From Selenomonadales bacterium (GTDB taxonomy: Bacteria > Bacillota > Negativicutes > Sporomusales > UBA7701), in assembly GCA_018434945.1 (NCBI GenBank), contig JAHDOI010000057.1, positions 1 through 64,000 on the forward strand: DNA of 64,000 bases. The letters are read 5' to 3'. Shown here piece after piece: positions 24,493 to 33,888 of this stretch. Position numbers and translations under genes: made by a program. Position 1 is the first letter of the stretch. Every line of letters starts with the position of its first letter. The notes beneath the pieces are model-generated. The model saw nothing but the letters and a program-made list of their open reading frames with translations. It did not search any database and was not told the DNA's origin.

Positions 24493-25488
24493 TTATTTGT
24501 AGCGGTCGCCCAATTTCGCCTTCTTGATGAGGTTCATATATTGCTCATCTTCGGCCTTGAGGAATTTGCCGAAATCCTCGACACCCAGATACTTCAGGTC
24601 GACGCTCAGCTCTTCGGCCCTAGCCTTGAATGCCGCATCTTCCATAGTCTTTTTGAAGATATCGTGCATCTGCTTCACGATTGCCGGGGGGGTATCCTTG
24701 GGCGCCAGCACACCGCGCCACATGGTGAACTTGAAGTCTACGCCCTGCTCCTTGGCGGTGGCCACGTTCGGGAATTTGGCCAGGCGTTTTTCGCCGAAGA
24801 CGCCGAGGATGCGCAGCTGACCGGCATGGGCCTGAGGAACGCCTTCAGGCGCCGACACCATAACCGCATCGACATGTTTGCCCAGCACGGCGGTGATCTG
24901 CGGCCCGCCGCCCTGGAAAGGCACATGTTTGAACTTGACATCGCCGACGAAGTGTTCGAAAGCCAGGGCCGCCAGGTGGGTGCCGCCGCCCGAGCCGCCG
25001 TTGCCGACAGTCACCGCTCCGGGGCGTTTCTTGGCGTCGGCGAGCAGTTCCTTGAGATCCTTATAGGGGGAATCCTTGTGAACCATGATCATGCAAGGAT
25101 TGTCGGCGATCAGGATCACGGGGGCGAATGTATTGATATCAAACTTCACCGCACTCATATGGATTTTGGAGACCATCGGCGATGCGGCCGCCACGATCCC
25201 GTAGCCGTCACCCTTGTACTTCATGGCCTCGGTGTAGCCGATGGCCGCACCGCCGCCGGGGACGTTCTTTACGATCAGTTGCTGGTTGTCGGCATACTTG
25301 GGGAAGACGTTGCCAAGGGCGCGGAACAGCACATCGGTCGCGCCGCCGGCATCCCAGGGAATGATGATTTCCACCGCCTTGGTCGGATACTTGGGCGCCT
25401 CGGCCTTCTGCGCCGCCGGGCCGCCGCAGCCGGCAAGAACCAGGGACATCGCCAGCAGGAAAGCCAGGATCACAACGAGTTTACGCAT
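24493..25488 (-). CDS. tctC: TTT transporter solute-binding protein TctC (second copy)
   Basis: A 331-residue TctC/Bug-family receptor with a lipoprotein signal (lipobox LAGC near residues 19-22) and family motifs IIIPWDAGGATDVLFR near 43-58 and IVKNVPGGGAAIGYTEA near 72-88. ATG at 25488 follows GAGGAGGGG. It is the second gene of the operon, after the uronate-isomerase-like gene, and is followed by an attenuator hairpin. The ligand-loop differs from the first TctC (DAGGATD against AAGGGTD), which suggests a different ligand. Confidence 0.9.
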   Translation of the reverse strand: MRKLVVILAFLLAMSLVLAGCGGPAAQKAEAPKYPTKAVEIIIPWDAGGATDVLFRALGNVFPKYADNQQLIVKNVPGGGAAIGYTEAMKYKGDGYGIVAAASPMVSKIHMSAVKFDINTFAPVILIADNPCMIMVHKDSPYKDLKELLADAKKRPGAVTVGNGGSGGGTHLAALAFEHFVGDVKFKHVPFQGGGPQITAVLGKHVDAVMVSAPEGVPQAHAGQLRILGVFGEKRLAKFPNVATAKEQGVDFKFTMWRGVLAPKDTPPAIVKQMHDIFKKTMEDAAFKARAEELSVDLKYLGVEDFGKFLKAEDEQYMNLIKKAKLGDRYK

Positions 25489-25603
25489 TACAGTTCCCCT
25501 CCTCAAATTAATGGGTCAAGGCGAAACTATTATTATTTGATAATTCTGTCAGTATGTTGGATTTCCTTCCAGCGGAGAAAATATTTGCCTGTCTGCCGCC
25601 CTC

Positions 25604-26857
25604 TTACAGCGGCGTCTTGCCTAGGAACCGCCAGAAGTTGCCCCCCATCAGGCCCTCGGCGTCGCGCTTCAGCTCCGCCTCGTCGAGCTTCCAGCCGGTC
25701 GCGAGCAGATCGCCGTACTTATCGACCATAACCTTGCCGATGATCTTCCGCGAATGGTCCCACTTGTAAATCAGCTGGTCGAGAATACGGGCGTCCGAAT
25801 GCTGGGGCACGAAACTAAGGCCTAGCAGTTCCATGCGCATGCGCGTTATCTCCTCGATGAGCGACGGGTTGTTCAGGAACCACCAGCAGCCGAACACCAG
25901 CAGGTTGCGGAATTTGCGCGCCGTCACCGCCAGCTCGTGCTGGTTTTCGCGCGCCAGCATCGTGACAAGGAACTTGTTGTCGGGATACTTCTCGCACAGG
26001 TATTCCACCGGCCGTACGGAACTCTTGCCCACCGAATCGCCGGCATCGCCCAGTTTATGGTTGACGAGCTTGTTGACGCCGATCATCATCGCGAACGGGA
26101 CATCGAGCTCTTGTGAAACCGGTATCACGCACTCCTCGACAAGCCGCGACCGGAGCGAATCCTCGGGCACCATGAACGACGGCGGCAGGGACACGGCCAT
26201 GTACATCGCCTTCATCCGCTTGATCCAGTCACGCAGGAAGCGTTTGACCTCCTCGACACTCTTGCGGTCGAGTCTCTTATCTGCGTCGTAGCCCCACTCG
26301 CGCAGCAGCAGGTGAGACTGGTCGTACCCGTTGAGCAGCGGGTCGATCCTCAGTGCCGCCAGGAAGCGGGGGTCGTCATAGCCGCCTCCCAGCCACACGG
26401 CACGCTCTTTGGCGTTGAAGGGGTCGTTCGTCATCACGACCGCTTTGACGCCGGAAATAGCGAAGACCTTGTCGATAAACTGACCCGGGGTGAAGGAAGC
26501 GCAAAACTCCCGGAAAGAGGCCAGATTGCGCGAACCTACGTCAAGGCCGAGCTTCGCCAGCACGGTGAGAACGCCCCGCTGGCCCTCGCTGACCGGCGAA
26601 TTCTCGCTGAACAGGTTCCGCCAGATCATTTCCGCCTGCTCTTTCTTGCTCAGCGCAAAATACCGCTCGTACGGCATGCCGGTATAGCGGAAGTTCTCCG
26701 CGATCAGGTAATGATAAGTGACCAGCTCGTCCACGCCCCACAGCAGCAGGTCGCCGAACCCCTCCGCAAAGATATGGGTGTGCAGATCGGTGACCGGTGC
26801 AGCCGCTAAAGCCCGTTCGACCGCCTGCGGCAAATTTTCCTTCGTAATCATGGCCAT
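25604..26857 (-). CDS. Uronate isomerase-like amidohydrolase-fold protein
   Basis: A 417-residue protein related to glucuronate/uronate isomerase (UxaC) within the amidohydrolase superfamily. The N-terminal metal motif is TDLHTHIF near residues 23-30, followed by LLLWGVDELVTYHYL near 36-50. Further down are FVPQHSDARILDQLIYKW and a C-terminal GGNFWRFLGK. UxaC interconverts hexuronates and ketohexuronates; this branch is divergent from E. coli UxaC, so the substrate is uncertain. ATG at 26857 follows AAGGGATG. As the first gene of the six-gene operon it probably catalyses an early step on the imported acid. Confidence 0.75.
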   Translation of the reverse strand: MAMITKENLPQAVERALAAAPVTDLHTHIFAEGFGDLLLWGVDELVTYHYLIAENFRYTGMPYERYFALSKKEQAEMIWRNLFSENSPVSEGQRGVLTVLAKLGLDVGSRNLASFREFCASFTPGQFIDKVFAISGVKAVVMTNDPFNAKERAVWLGGGYDDPRFLAALRIDPLLNGYDQSHLLLREWGYDADKRLDRKSVEEVKRFLRDWIKRMKAMYMAVSLPPSFMVPEDSLRSRLVEECVIPVSQELDVPFAMMIGVNKLVNHKLGDAGDSVGKSSVRPVEYLCEKYPDNKFLVTMLARENQHELAVTARKFRNLLVFGCWWFLNNPSLIEEITRMRMELLGLSFVPQHSDARILDQLIYKWDHSRKIIGKVMVDKYGDLLATGWKLDEAELKRDAEGLMGGNFWRFLGKTPL

Positions 26858-26997
26858 AAACAATCATCCCTTCTGATTGATCGGCAAACGCACGCTTGCC
26901 CCGGAGAGCTCCGGCATATTATTCCATCTAAATAAATACTACATGTGCTGGCGATTGCCTGCCGAAACCATGGACAAGAAATAAATTTTCACAATAT

Positions 26998-27010
26998 GAA
27001 AACTGTTTTC
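26998..27010. promoter_or_regulatory. 13-bp palindrome in the uronate-isomerase/dctP divergent region
   Basis: GAAAACTGTTTTC is a perfect odd palindrome 23 bases upstream of the dctP -35 box and 140 bases from the divergent operon start. Its shape resembles KdgR- or cre-like operators but matches neither consensus fully. Confidence 0.4.
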
Positions 27011-27033
27011 GCACACTCCGCGAAATCAGACTA

Positions 27034-27062
27034 TTGTAAATTTAATGAATTTTAGGTAAAAT
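27034..27062 (+). promoter_or_regulatory. Sigma-A promoter of dctP
   Basis: TTGTAA (27034-27039), 17-base spacer, TAAAAT (27057-27062), about 70 bases before the dctP ATG. Confidence 0.6.
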
Positions 27063-27132
27063 TTTCTTAGGCTACTATCGCTTGCCTCGCAGTGATTAGC
27101 GACCTGAAAAATTATGAAAGGGAGAATTAAAA

Positions 27133-28110
27133 ATGAGAAACGCAGCCCGTATCTTTGCCCTGTGCTTCGTGTTGCTGTTTGCTTTTGGCTCTCTTTCCGC
27201 CGCGGCCGCCGACCAGACAGTCCTCAAGGTGGCCACCCCGTTCAAGCCCGGCCACATCCTCGCCGACGCCGGCGAAAAATTCAAAGCGATCGTCGAAACC
27301 GACAGCAAAGGGAGAATCGCCGTCCAGCTCATCGTCGCCCAGGCATCGGAGGAAGACGTGAACATCCAGTGTTCCAAGGGAACGGTCGACATTCAGCTGA
27401 CCGGCGGACGGCCGCTTGAGGTCTTCTCGCCCCAGTACTTTTTCTTCAACGCTCCTTACGTGATAAAAGACTATGAGCATTTTGTCCGCGTCTGGAACGG
27501 CCCCCTCGGCCAAAAAGCCAAAGACCAGATCGTCAAGAACGGCAGCATGGTATCGATGGGCACCGTCTTCCGCGGCTTGCGCCAGACCACTTCCAACAGC
27601 CCCCTCCTCAGGCCCGACGACCTGGTCGGCCTTAAACTCCGTCTGCCGGTCGTCCCCACCTGGATCGCCGTCTGGAAAGAACTCGGCACCGAACCGGTAC
27701 CCATAACCCTCCCCGACCTCTACCAGGCCCTTAAAGACGGGCGGGCCGAAGCCTCGGAGGGCGACCTGCCCCAGATCGTATCCTTCAAGCTCCACGAAGT
27801 CCAGTCCGACCTCAGCATCACCAACCACCTGGTTGCCGTCGGCTGGGTCATGATGAACAAAACCGCCAGCGACAAACTGTCTCCCGCTGACCGCAAGCTG
27901 GTCATGGACTCCATGGCCAAAGCCTGCGAATGGGCCACCGCCAAAACCAAGACAAACGAAAATAACCTCCTGGCCCAGCTGAAAGCCGCCGGCATGACTA
28001 TCTCCACCCCTGACGCCGCCGCCATCCGCGCCAAGGCCAAACCGGCCGTCGAGCAGCTGTTCAAAACCGCCTGGCCGGTGACCACCTGGCAGGAGGTCCT
28101 CGCCCAATAG
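27133..28110 (+). CDS. dctP: TRAP transporter solute-binding protein (DctP family), orphan
   Basis: A 325-residue periplasmic receptor of the DctP/TRAP family. A cleavable Sec signal (residues 1-26, ending SAAAA) lacks a lipobox. The mature part has VATPFKPGHILADAGEKFK, VDIQLTGGRPLEVFSPQYFF and GLKLRLPVVPTWIAVWKELG near 161-180, which includes the usual carboxylate-binding Arg. AGGGAG precedes ATG 27133. No DctQ or DctM membrane subunit lies beside it: a terminator and the convergent nuo operon follow directly. It either serves membrane subunits encoded elsewhere or has a sensory role. It faces the uronate-isomerase operon divergently. Confidence 0.88.
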   Translation: MRNAARIFALCFVLLFAFGSLSAAAADQTVLKVATPFKPGHILADAGEKFKAIVETDSKGRIAVQLIVAQASEEDVNIQCSKGTVDIQLTGGRPLEVFSPQYFFFNAPYVIKDYEHFVRVWNGPLGQKAKDQIVKNGSMVSMGTVFRGLRQTTSNSPLLRPDDLVGLKLRLPVVPTWIAVWKELGTEPVPITLPDLYQALKDGRAEASEGDLPQIVSFKLHEVQSDLSITNHLVAVGWVMMNKTASDKLSPADRKLVMDSMAKACEWATAKTKTNENNLLAQLKAAGMTISTPDAAAIRAKAKPAVEQLFKTAWPVTTWQEVLAQ

Positions 28111-28137
28111 CGGCTCACAGCTTTACCCTTAAGCCAA

Positions 28138-28169
28138 GAAAGACCCCCGCCATTACGCGGGGGTCTTTC
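28138..28169. terminator. Bidirectional terminator between dctP and nuoN
   Basis: A perfect 13-bp stem (28138-28150 with 28157-28169) with loop CATTAC and A/T-flanked ends; used by convergent dctP and nuo transcripts. Confidence 0.88.
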
Positions 28170-28188
28170 CTTTCGCTCCAGGCGAGCG

Positions 28189-29607
28189 CTACTGGAAGAA
28201 ATTCTGCGCCACGCGGCTGGCGAGGGCGGCGAGCGGCGTGGGATATACGCCGCACAGCACCGTGAGGGCCAGGCTGGCCAGCGCCGCCCAGCGGAGCGCG
28301 GCACAGCCGTCCGCCGTGGGCGCTCCCGCCGGTTCGCCGAGATACATGGCTTTGACGACCAATAGATAGTAATAAACCGATACCATCGACATTACGAAGC
28401 CGAGGAGGGCCAGCCAGAACCAGCCCTTCTCCAGGACGGCGAGGAAAAGGTAGAGCTTGCCGACGAAACCGGCCAGCGGCGGAATGCCGGCCATTGAAAG
28501 CAGCGCCACCGTCATCGCCGCCGCGAGCAGGGGCGAGCTGCGCGCCAGCCCGCGGTAGGCGGCGATATCGTCCGAGCCGGTCTCGTCCCTCACCGCCGCC
28601 ACGACGGCGAACGCGCCGGCGGAAGCGAAAACATACAGGGCGGTGTAGAAAATGATCCCCTTTACGCCATCCGGGCCGGCGGCCACCAGCCCGGTCAGCA
28701 GGTAGCCGGCCTGGGCGATCGACGAGTAGGCCAGCAGCCTTTTGACGTTGGTCTGGAGAATGGCGGCCAGGTTGCCGGCAATCATGCTGGCCGCCGCGAG
28801 CCAGGCGATTATCAGCGGCCAGTTGTAGGGCGCATCCGCGAAGGCTGTCAGAAAAACGCGGGTCAGGACCGCGAACGACGCCGCCTTCGACGCCATCGCC
28901 AGCAGGGCGGTTATCGGCACGGGGGCGCCCTCGTAGACATCAGGCACCCACATTCCGAAAGGCACGGCGGCGATTTTGAAAGCGAACCCAGCCAGGAAGA
29001 AGACGATGCCGACGAGAGCGGCCGGGGAGGCCGACAGGCGGGCGGCGATTTCCGGCAGGACAACCGTCCCGGTATAGCCGTAAATCAGGCTCATGCCATA
29101 GAGCAGAACGGCGGTCGACGCCGCGCCGAGGATAAGGTACTTCACCCCGGCCTCGCTCGACTTGCCGTCGCCGAGGTTGAAGCCGACGAGGACGAAGAAG
29201 GTGATCGTCATCAGCTCCATGCCGACGAACAGGGTCACGAGGTCATTGGCCGACGCCATCACCATCATGCCGGCGAGCGAGAAGAGCATCAGCCCGTAAA
29301 ACTCGCCGGTGTAAGGCGCGAATCCGTCGGCGGTGCGCACGGAGAACAGTATTGTCAGCATATAGGCGGCCAGGAAAACCTGCTTGAAGAACACGGCGTA
29401 ATCGTCGACACGGAACATGCCTCCGTAGAGGCTCGCGTTCAAGCCATACTGGGTGAAGGCGTGGACGAATATGCCCGCCAGCCCGAGCAGAGTAAGATAA
29501 CCGAGGGCGCGGCGCGGCTCCCCGGCCGGCATGAGCAGGTCGAGCGCGACCACGAAACAGGCAAGCGCCACGGTCACGATCTCGGTTGTCAGCAAACTCA
29601 GGTCCAT
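28189..29607 (-). CDS. nuoN: Complex I subunit N (antiporter-like)
   Basis: A 472-residue polytopic membrane protein, one of the three antiporter-like proton-pumping subunits of respiratory complex I. It has about 14 hydrophobic segments and the family block LVGFNLGDGKSSEAGVKYLI followed by GMWVPDVYEGAPVPITALLA near 253-272. ATG at 29607 overlaps the nuoM stop by one base (TGATG), so translation is coupled; an in-frame GTG one codon earlier is possible. It is the last gene of nuoABCDHIJKLMN and ends at a shared terminator. Confidence 0.93.
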   Translation of the reverse strand: MDLSLLTTEIVTVALACFVVALDLLMPAGEPRRALGYLTLLGLAGIFVHAFTQYGLNASLYGGMFRVDDYAVFFKQVFLAAYMLTILFSVRTADGFAPYTGEFYGLMLFSLAGMMVMASANDLVTLFVGMELMTITFFVLVGFNLGDGKSSEAGVKYLILGAASTAVLLYGMSLIYGYTGTVVLPEIAARLSASPAALVGIVFFLAGFAFKIAAVPFGMWVPDVYEGAPVPITALLAMASKAASFAVLTRVFLTAFADAPYNWPLIIAWLAAASMIAGNLAAILQTNVKRLLAYSSIAQAGYLLTGLVAAGPDGVKGIIFYTALYVFASAGAFAVVAAVRDETGSDDIAAYRGLARSSPLLAAAMTVALLSMAGIPPLAGFVGKLYLFLAVLEKGWFWLALLGFVMSMVSVYYYLLVVKAMYLGEPAGAPTADGCAALRWAALASLALTVLCGVYPTPLAALASRVAQNFFQ

Positions 29608-31142
29608 CACAGTCCACCTCCCATCCTCGCCGCCAGAGCGATGCCGTCGAGGATGGCGGCCAGGGGGGCCACCCCGCTGCCGGCCATCTTCATCAGCAAC
29701 GCGGGGAAAACACCGAAGACTACGAGTACGGCGCCCAGGACGACGAGGGGCACGAGCGCCGGTCCGCCGGTGTCGGGCAGGTGATCGAACCTGACCTGGC
29801 GGGGTCCGAAGAGCACGTTGGCCAACAACCGCAGCGTATAAAGCGCCGTCAGGACGATGCCGGCGACGGCCAGCACGCTGAGAACGGGAAAACGGGCGAA
29901 AGCGCCGACGAAGATGGTGAACTCGGGGACGAAGCTGATAAGGCCGGGGAGCCCGAGGGACGCCATGCCCGCCAGCATCAGCCCGGTGGCGGCGTACGGC
30001 ATCTGGTGGGCGAGGCCGCCGAGTTCATCCATGTTGCGGGTGTGGGTCTGCCCGTACAGGTAGCCTATCAGGGCGAAGAACAGGGCGCTCATCACGCCGT
30101 GGGCGAACATATTGGCAACGGCGCCGCTTATGCCGACGACGTTCAGCGCGGCGATGCCGATAAGCACGAAGCCCATGTGGGAAACGGACGAGTAACCGAC
30201 GACATACTTCAGGTCGCGCTGCGAGATGGCGATAAAGGCGGCGTAGAGGACATTGACCACCCCGAGGGCGGCGATGGCCGGCGCCCAGTACTTGGCGCCC
30301 AGGGGCAGGACGGCGATGCCGAGGCGGATGAGGCCGTAGCCGCCGATCTTCTTCAGCACCCCGGCGTGGATCATCGACACGGCTGTCGGCGCGCCGGCGT
30401 AGCCGTCCGGCGACCAACTGTGGAACGGCCACATCGAGATGAGCGAGCCGAACCCCAGCAGGAGCAGAAAGAACACCGGCACCTGGAAGCTCTCGGGCAG
30501 GTGCCCGAGGGCGGCGGCCGCGGCCAGCCCCTCCATGAGGAATGTGCGCTCGCCCGGCGGGTAAGCCTGGATATACAGGGCCAGCACGCCGACGAGCAGA
30601 AAAGCCGAGCCGACGAGCAGATATATCGTCAGCTTCATCCCTGCGTACTCCTTGGTCACCCGCTTGCTCGACCCCCACAGGATGACGAGGATGTAGATGG
30701 GAATGACGACAAGCTCGTAGAAGAGCAGGAAAATGAACAGGTCGCGGGTCAGGAAAGTGCCGACGACGCCGGCTATCAAGAGGAGGAGGAGGAGGACGAA
30801 GAACTCCTTGACCCTCTCCTCAGTCCCCCAGGAAGAGAACACGGCCGAGAAGCCGATGAGGGCGGTGAGCAGGACCATCGGCAGCGATAGGCCGTCGACC
30901 CCCATGGCGTAAGTTACGCCCAGCTCCGGCACCCACGGCACACTTTCGGTGAACTGCATGCCGCCGCGGACGAAATCATAGGCGAAATAGCAGTACAGAG
31001 CTAGCATCAGAGCTGTGCCCATGGCGAAGGCGGCGACGTATTTGACCGTCTGGCGGGCTTCGCGGGGCAGGAGGACGATGGCCAGCGCCCCGAGAACGGG
31101 GGCGACGAGGATTGTCGTTAGGATGGGGAAACCTGCGCTCAC
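29607..31142 (-). CDS. nuoM: Complex I subunit M (antiporter-like)
   Basis: A 511-residue antiporter-like membrane subunit of complex I. Signatures include YAMGVDGLSLPMVLLTALIG near residues 74-93, FYELVVIPIYILV, PFHSWSPDGYAGAPTAVSMI near 232 and the SVSHMGFVLIG segment near 312. The GTG at 31142 is chosen: GGGAGGTG lies seven bases upstream and the codon overlaps the nuoL TGA (GTGA). Upstream in-frame codons belong to a shadow frame inside nuoL. It works with NuoL and NuoN in ion translocation. Confidence 0.92.
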   Translation of the reverse strand: MSAGFPILTTILVAPVLGALAIVLLPREARQTVKYVAAFAMGTALMLALYCYFAYDFVRGGMQFTESVPWVPELGVTYAMGVDGLSLPMVLLTALIGFSAVFSSWGTEERVKEFFVLLLLLLIAGVVGTFLTRDLFIFLLFYELVVIPIYILVILWGSSKRVTKEYAGMKLTIYLLVGSAFLLVGVLALYIQAYPPGERTFLMEGLAAAAALGHLPESFQVPVFFLLLLGFGSLISMWPFHSWSPDGYAGAPTAVSMIHAGVLKKIGGYGLIRLGIAVLPLGAKYWAPAIAALGVVNVLYAAFIAISQRDLKYVVGYSSVSHMGFVLIGIAALNVVGISGAVANMFAHGVMSALFFALIGYLYGQTHTRNMDELGGLAHQMPYAATGLMLAGMASLGLPGLISFVPEFTIFVGAFARFPVLSVLAVAGIVLTALYTLRLLANVLFGPRQVRFDHLPDTGGPALVPLVVLGAVLVVFGVFPALLMKMAGSGVAPLAAILDGIALAARMGGGL

Positions 31143-33067
31143 AATCCTGCACCTCCCCACAGGGCGGCAGCCTTGGCGGCCGCGGGTCCGGCAGCCGCCA
31201 TCCACACAACCAGCAGAAAGATGGCGGCGAAGAAAATTAACGCATAATGCTGAACCTGGCCGGTCTGCAGCCGGCGGAGCCTGTCTCCACCCGCCTCGGC
31301 CAGCCGGCCGCAGCCGTTGACCACGCCGTCGACCACCTTGATGTCGAACCAGGCCAAAATGCGGCCCAGGCTGTCGACGACGGTGCGGTCGAACCACAGG
31401 TACAGTTCGTCGACATAGAATTTATGGAAACTGAGGGTATAGAGCGGCCCCGCTTTTGCCGCCACCGTGTCCGGCGACCAGCGGCCCGAGCCGTAGAGCA
31501 GCCACGCCGCGCCTATGGCCAGTACGGACAGCGCCGTCGAAGTGCCGGCGATCGCCCAGTCGATGCCGGCGTGATGGGGCGGGCCGAACCGGACCCATTC
31601 CCCGAAATGCAGGAAGTAGCCGGCGGCCCCGCTCGTGACGGCTAGCGCGGCCAGAACAACGAGCACCGCGCGCATCGGCCACGGGCCCTCGTGGGGGTGC
31701 TCATGCGCCTCGTCCCAGCGCGGCTGACCGTAAAATACGGCGAAAAACATCCGCGCCATGTAAAAGGCGGTCATCGCGGCGGTGAGCGTCGCCAGCGCGA
31801 ACAACGGCAGGCTTACGCCCGCTGCGGCGGCGAGGATCTCGTCCTTGGAGAAAAAGCCGGCGAACGGCGGGATGCCTGCGATGGCCAGCACGCCGATGCC
31901 CATCGCCGCCCACGTCAGCGGCATGTATTTCTTCAGGCCGCCGAGGGCGAAGATGTCGGCCCGGTCGTGGAGGGCATGCAGCACCGAGCCGGCCGCCAGG
32001 AACATCAGCGCCTTGAAGAAAGCGTGGGTCATGAGGTGGAACATCGAGGCGGTGAGGCTGCCGACGCCGAGGGCGAGCATCATATACCCGAGCTGGCTGA
32101 CGGTCGAATAAGCGAGAATGCGCTTGATCTCCCGCTGCGTCAGGGCGATGGCGGCGGCGAAGAAGGCGGTGAAGCCGCCCACCCAGGCGACAACTGCCAG
32201 CGCTGAGGGCAGGGTGTGGAACAGCAGATAGGCGCGGGCCACCAGATACACCCCGGCCACGACCATCGTCGCCGCATGGATAAGCGCCGAAACGGGCGTG
32301 GGGCCTTCCATGGCGTCGGGCAGCCATACGTGGAGGGGGAACTGGCCCGATTTACCCACCGGCCCGAGGAATATCAGCAGGGCGACGACCGTCAGGACCG
32401 CATCGCCATACTCTTTCACATACTTGGGGATGAGCGTGTCGAGACTGGCGAAATCGAGGGTACCGAACATTATCTGCAGCGCCAGGATGCCGAGCAGCAG
32501 GCCGAAATCGCCCGCCCTTGTCGTGATGAACGCCTTCTTGGCCGCCTCGCGGGCCGAAATCTTATAAAAATAGTAGCCGATCAGCAGGTAGGAACTCAGC
32601 CCCACCAACTCCCAGAAAACGAACATCTGCAGGAAGTTGACGGCCACGACCAGCCCGAGCATCGACGCCCCGAACAGCGACAGAAAGGCGAAAAACCTCG
32701 GGAAGCCGCCGTCGCCGTGCATATAGCCGAGGGAGTATATCTCGACAAGCAGCGCCACCAGTGTCACGACGACGATCATCAGCGCCGACAGGGGATCGAT
32801 GAGCACGCCCATGTCGATGTGGAGGCCGGGCACCTCGAACCAGGTAACTTTGAGCACGAAGGGATTATCGCGGGTGAAGCCGGCCAGGAGCGTCTTGGCC
32901 GCCACGCCCAGCGACAGCAGGAACGACGCGGCCATCGCCGCGATAGCGGCGGCGGCGCTGAAGAAGTTGCTTGCCCGGAAAACGGCCATGATGACGATGA
33001 AAGCGGCCGCCGGCAGGACGGGGATAAGCCACGACAGCTGGAGCGCGGTATCAAATATATTCATCAT
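31139..33067 (-). CDS. nuoL: Complex I subunit L (antiporter-like, distal)
   Basis: A 642-residue membrane subunit, the distal antiporter-like pump of complex I, with the long C-terminal lateral helix that makes NuoL larger than M and N. Motifs are MGVLIDPLSALMIVVVTLVA near 86-105, WELVGLSSYLLIGYY near 151-165, LHVWLPDAMEGPTPVSALIH near 254-273 and the YSTVSQLGYMMLALGVG segment near 333. Two ATG codons start the frame after GGGAGGGGAGG; the first is given. It lies 13 bases after nuoK and overlaps nuoM by four bases. Confidence 0.93.
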   Translation of the reverse strand: MMNIFDTALQLSWLIPVLPAAAFIVIMAVFRASNFFSAAAAIAAMAASFLLSLGVAAKTLLAGFTRDNPFVLKVTWFEVPGLHIDMGVLIDPLSALMIVVVTLVALLVEIYSLGYMHGDGGFPRFFAFLSLFGASMLGLVVAVNFLQMFVFWELVGLSSYLLIGYYFYKISAREAAKKAFITTRAGDFGLLLGILALQIMFGTLDFASLDTLIPKYVKEYGDAVLTVVALLIFLGPVGKSGQFPLHVWLPDAMEGPTPVSALIHAATMVVAGVYLVARAYLLFHTLPSALAVVAWVGGFTAFFAAAIALTQREIKRILAYSTVSQLGYMMLALGVGSLTASMFHLMTHAFFKALMFLAAGSVLHALHDRADIFALGGLKKYMPLTWAAMGIGVLAIAGIPPFAGFFSKDEILAAAAGVSLPLFALATLTAAMTAFYMARMFFAVFYGQPRWDEAHEHPHEGPWPMRAVLVVLAALAVTSGAAGYFLHFGEWVRFGPPHHAGIDWAIAGTSTALSVLAIGAAWLLYGSGRWSPDTVAAKAGPLYTLSFHKFYVDELYLWFDRTVVDSLGRILAWFDIKVVDGVVNGCGRLAEAGGDRLRRLQTGQVQHYALIFFAAIFLLVVWMAAAGPAAAKAAALWGGAGL

Positions 33068-33080
33068 TGCCTCCCCTCCC

Positions 33081-33395
33081 TTACCACTTCATCCAGTCCA
33101 GCTCTTCGGTGCTGGTGGTGGCGCGGTCGCGGTATATGCTGAATATCAGGGCCAGGCCGACGGCGACCTCGGCGGCGGCGACCGTTATCGTGAATACCGC
33201 GAACAGCTGGCCGACGAACGCGTCGGGGGTGATGAACCGCGAGAACGCCACCATGTTCAGGTTTACCGCGTTGAGCATCAGTTCGATCGACATGAGGATG
33301 GCCACAAGATTACGCTTGGTAAGCAGGCCGTAGACACCGAGGCAGAACAGCAGTGCGGCGACGGTCAGGTAGTGCTCAAGTCCGATGGCTGCCAC
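33081..33395 (-). CDS. nuoK: Complex I subunit K
   Basis: A 104-residue membrane subunit with three transmembrane helices, homologous to NuoK/MrpC. The block [20 protein letters not shown] near residues 27-46 holds the buried Glu of helix 2 needed for proton coupling; a second Glu lies in [12 protein letters not shown] near 75. It overlaps nuoJ by 20 bases and is followed by nuoL after 13 bases. Confidence 0.93.
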   Translation of the reverse strand: MAAIGLEHYLTVAALLFCLGVYGLLTKRNLVAILMSIELMLNAVNLNMVAFSRFITPDAFVGQLFAVFTITVAAAEVAVGLALIFSIYRDRATTSTEELDWMKW

Positions 33396-33888
33396 GGTTC
33401 TCCCCTCCTCTAGCCAGGATGATGGCGCCGATCATCGCCGCCAGCAGCAGGACGGCCGCCGCCTCGAAGGCGATGGCGAACTCGCCGAGCAGCAGCCCGG
33501 CAATCGCGCCCGCCGTTTCTCCGGGCGGCGGTTGGGCCACGACCGGCCATTTTGTCGTCAGCACGGCCGCCAGCATACCGGCGGCAAGGAGCACGACGAC
33601 GACCAGCAGGCCGCGGCCCATCCTGTTGGGCGGGTTGCTGTTCTTCATATCCCCCTTCTGGGTGAGCATGACGCCGATGACGACGATGACGGCGACGGCG
33701 CCGTTGTAGACGAGCAACTGGACGGCGGCCAGAAAGTCGGCGGCCAGCAGGATGTATAGCCCGGCCACGCCGATGAATGTGACCGCGAGCAGCAGGGCGC
33801 TGTGGACGAGGTTGCGTTTGAACACCACCCCGGCGGCGGCAGCCAGCACCACTGCCGCCAACAGATAGAACGCAGCAACGCTAGCCAA
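33376..33888 (-). CDS. nuoJ: Complex I subunit J
   Basis: A 170-residue membrane subunit with five predicted helices. The motif [20 protein letters not shown] near residues 53-72 is diagnostic for NuoJ and contains the pi-bulge region of helix 3. The start is TTG at 33888 with a GGGGGGATAAGG ribosome site and overlaps the end of nuoI by eight bases, so it is translationally coupled. Confidence 0.9.
   Translation of the reverse strand: MASVAAFYLLAAVVLAAAAGVVFKRNLVHSALLLAVTFIGVAGLYILLAADFLAAVQLLVYNGAVAVIVVIGVMLTQKGDMKNSNPPNRMGRGLLVVVVLLAAGMLAAVLTTKWPVVAQPPPGETAGAIAGLLLGEFAIAFEAAAVLLLAAMIGAIILARGGENRGSHRT

Noticed and set aside
26983-26999. TTTTCACAATATGAAAA before dctP as a Rex site
   Set aside because: The left half lacks the GTG core at N8 spacing; only the right half resembles Rex.
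29586-30890. 434-codon plus-strand frame over nuoM and nuoN
   Set aside because: Extreme His/Arg/Glu/Gln composition typical of the antisense of hydrophobic membrane genes; no homology recognised.
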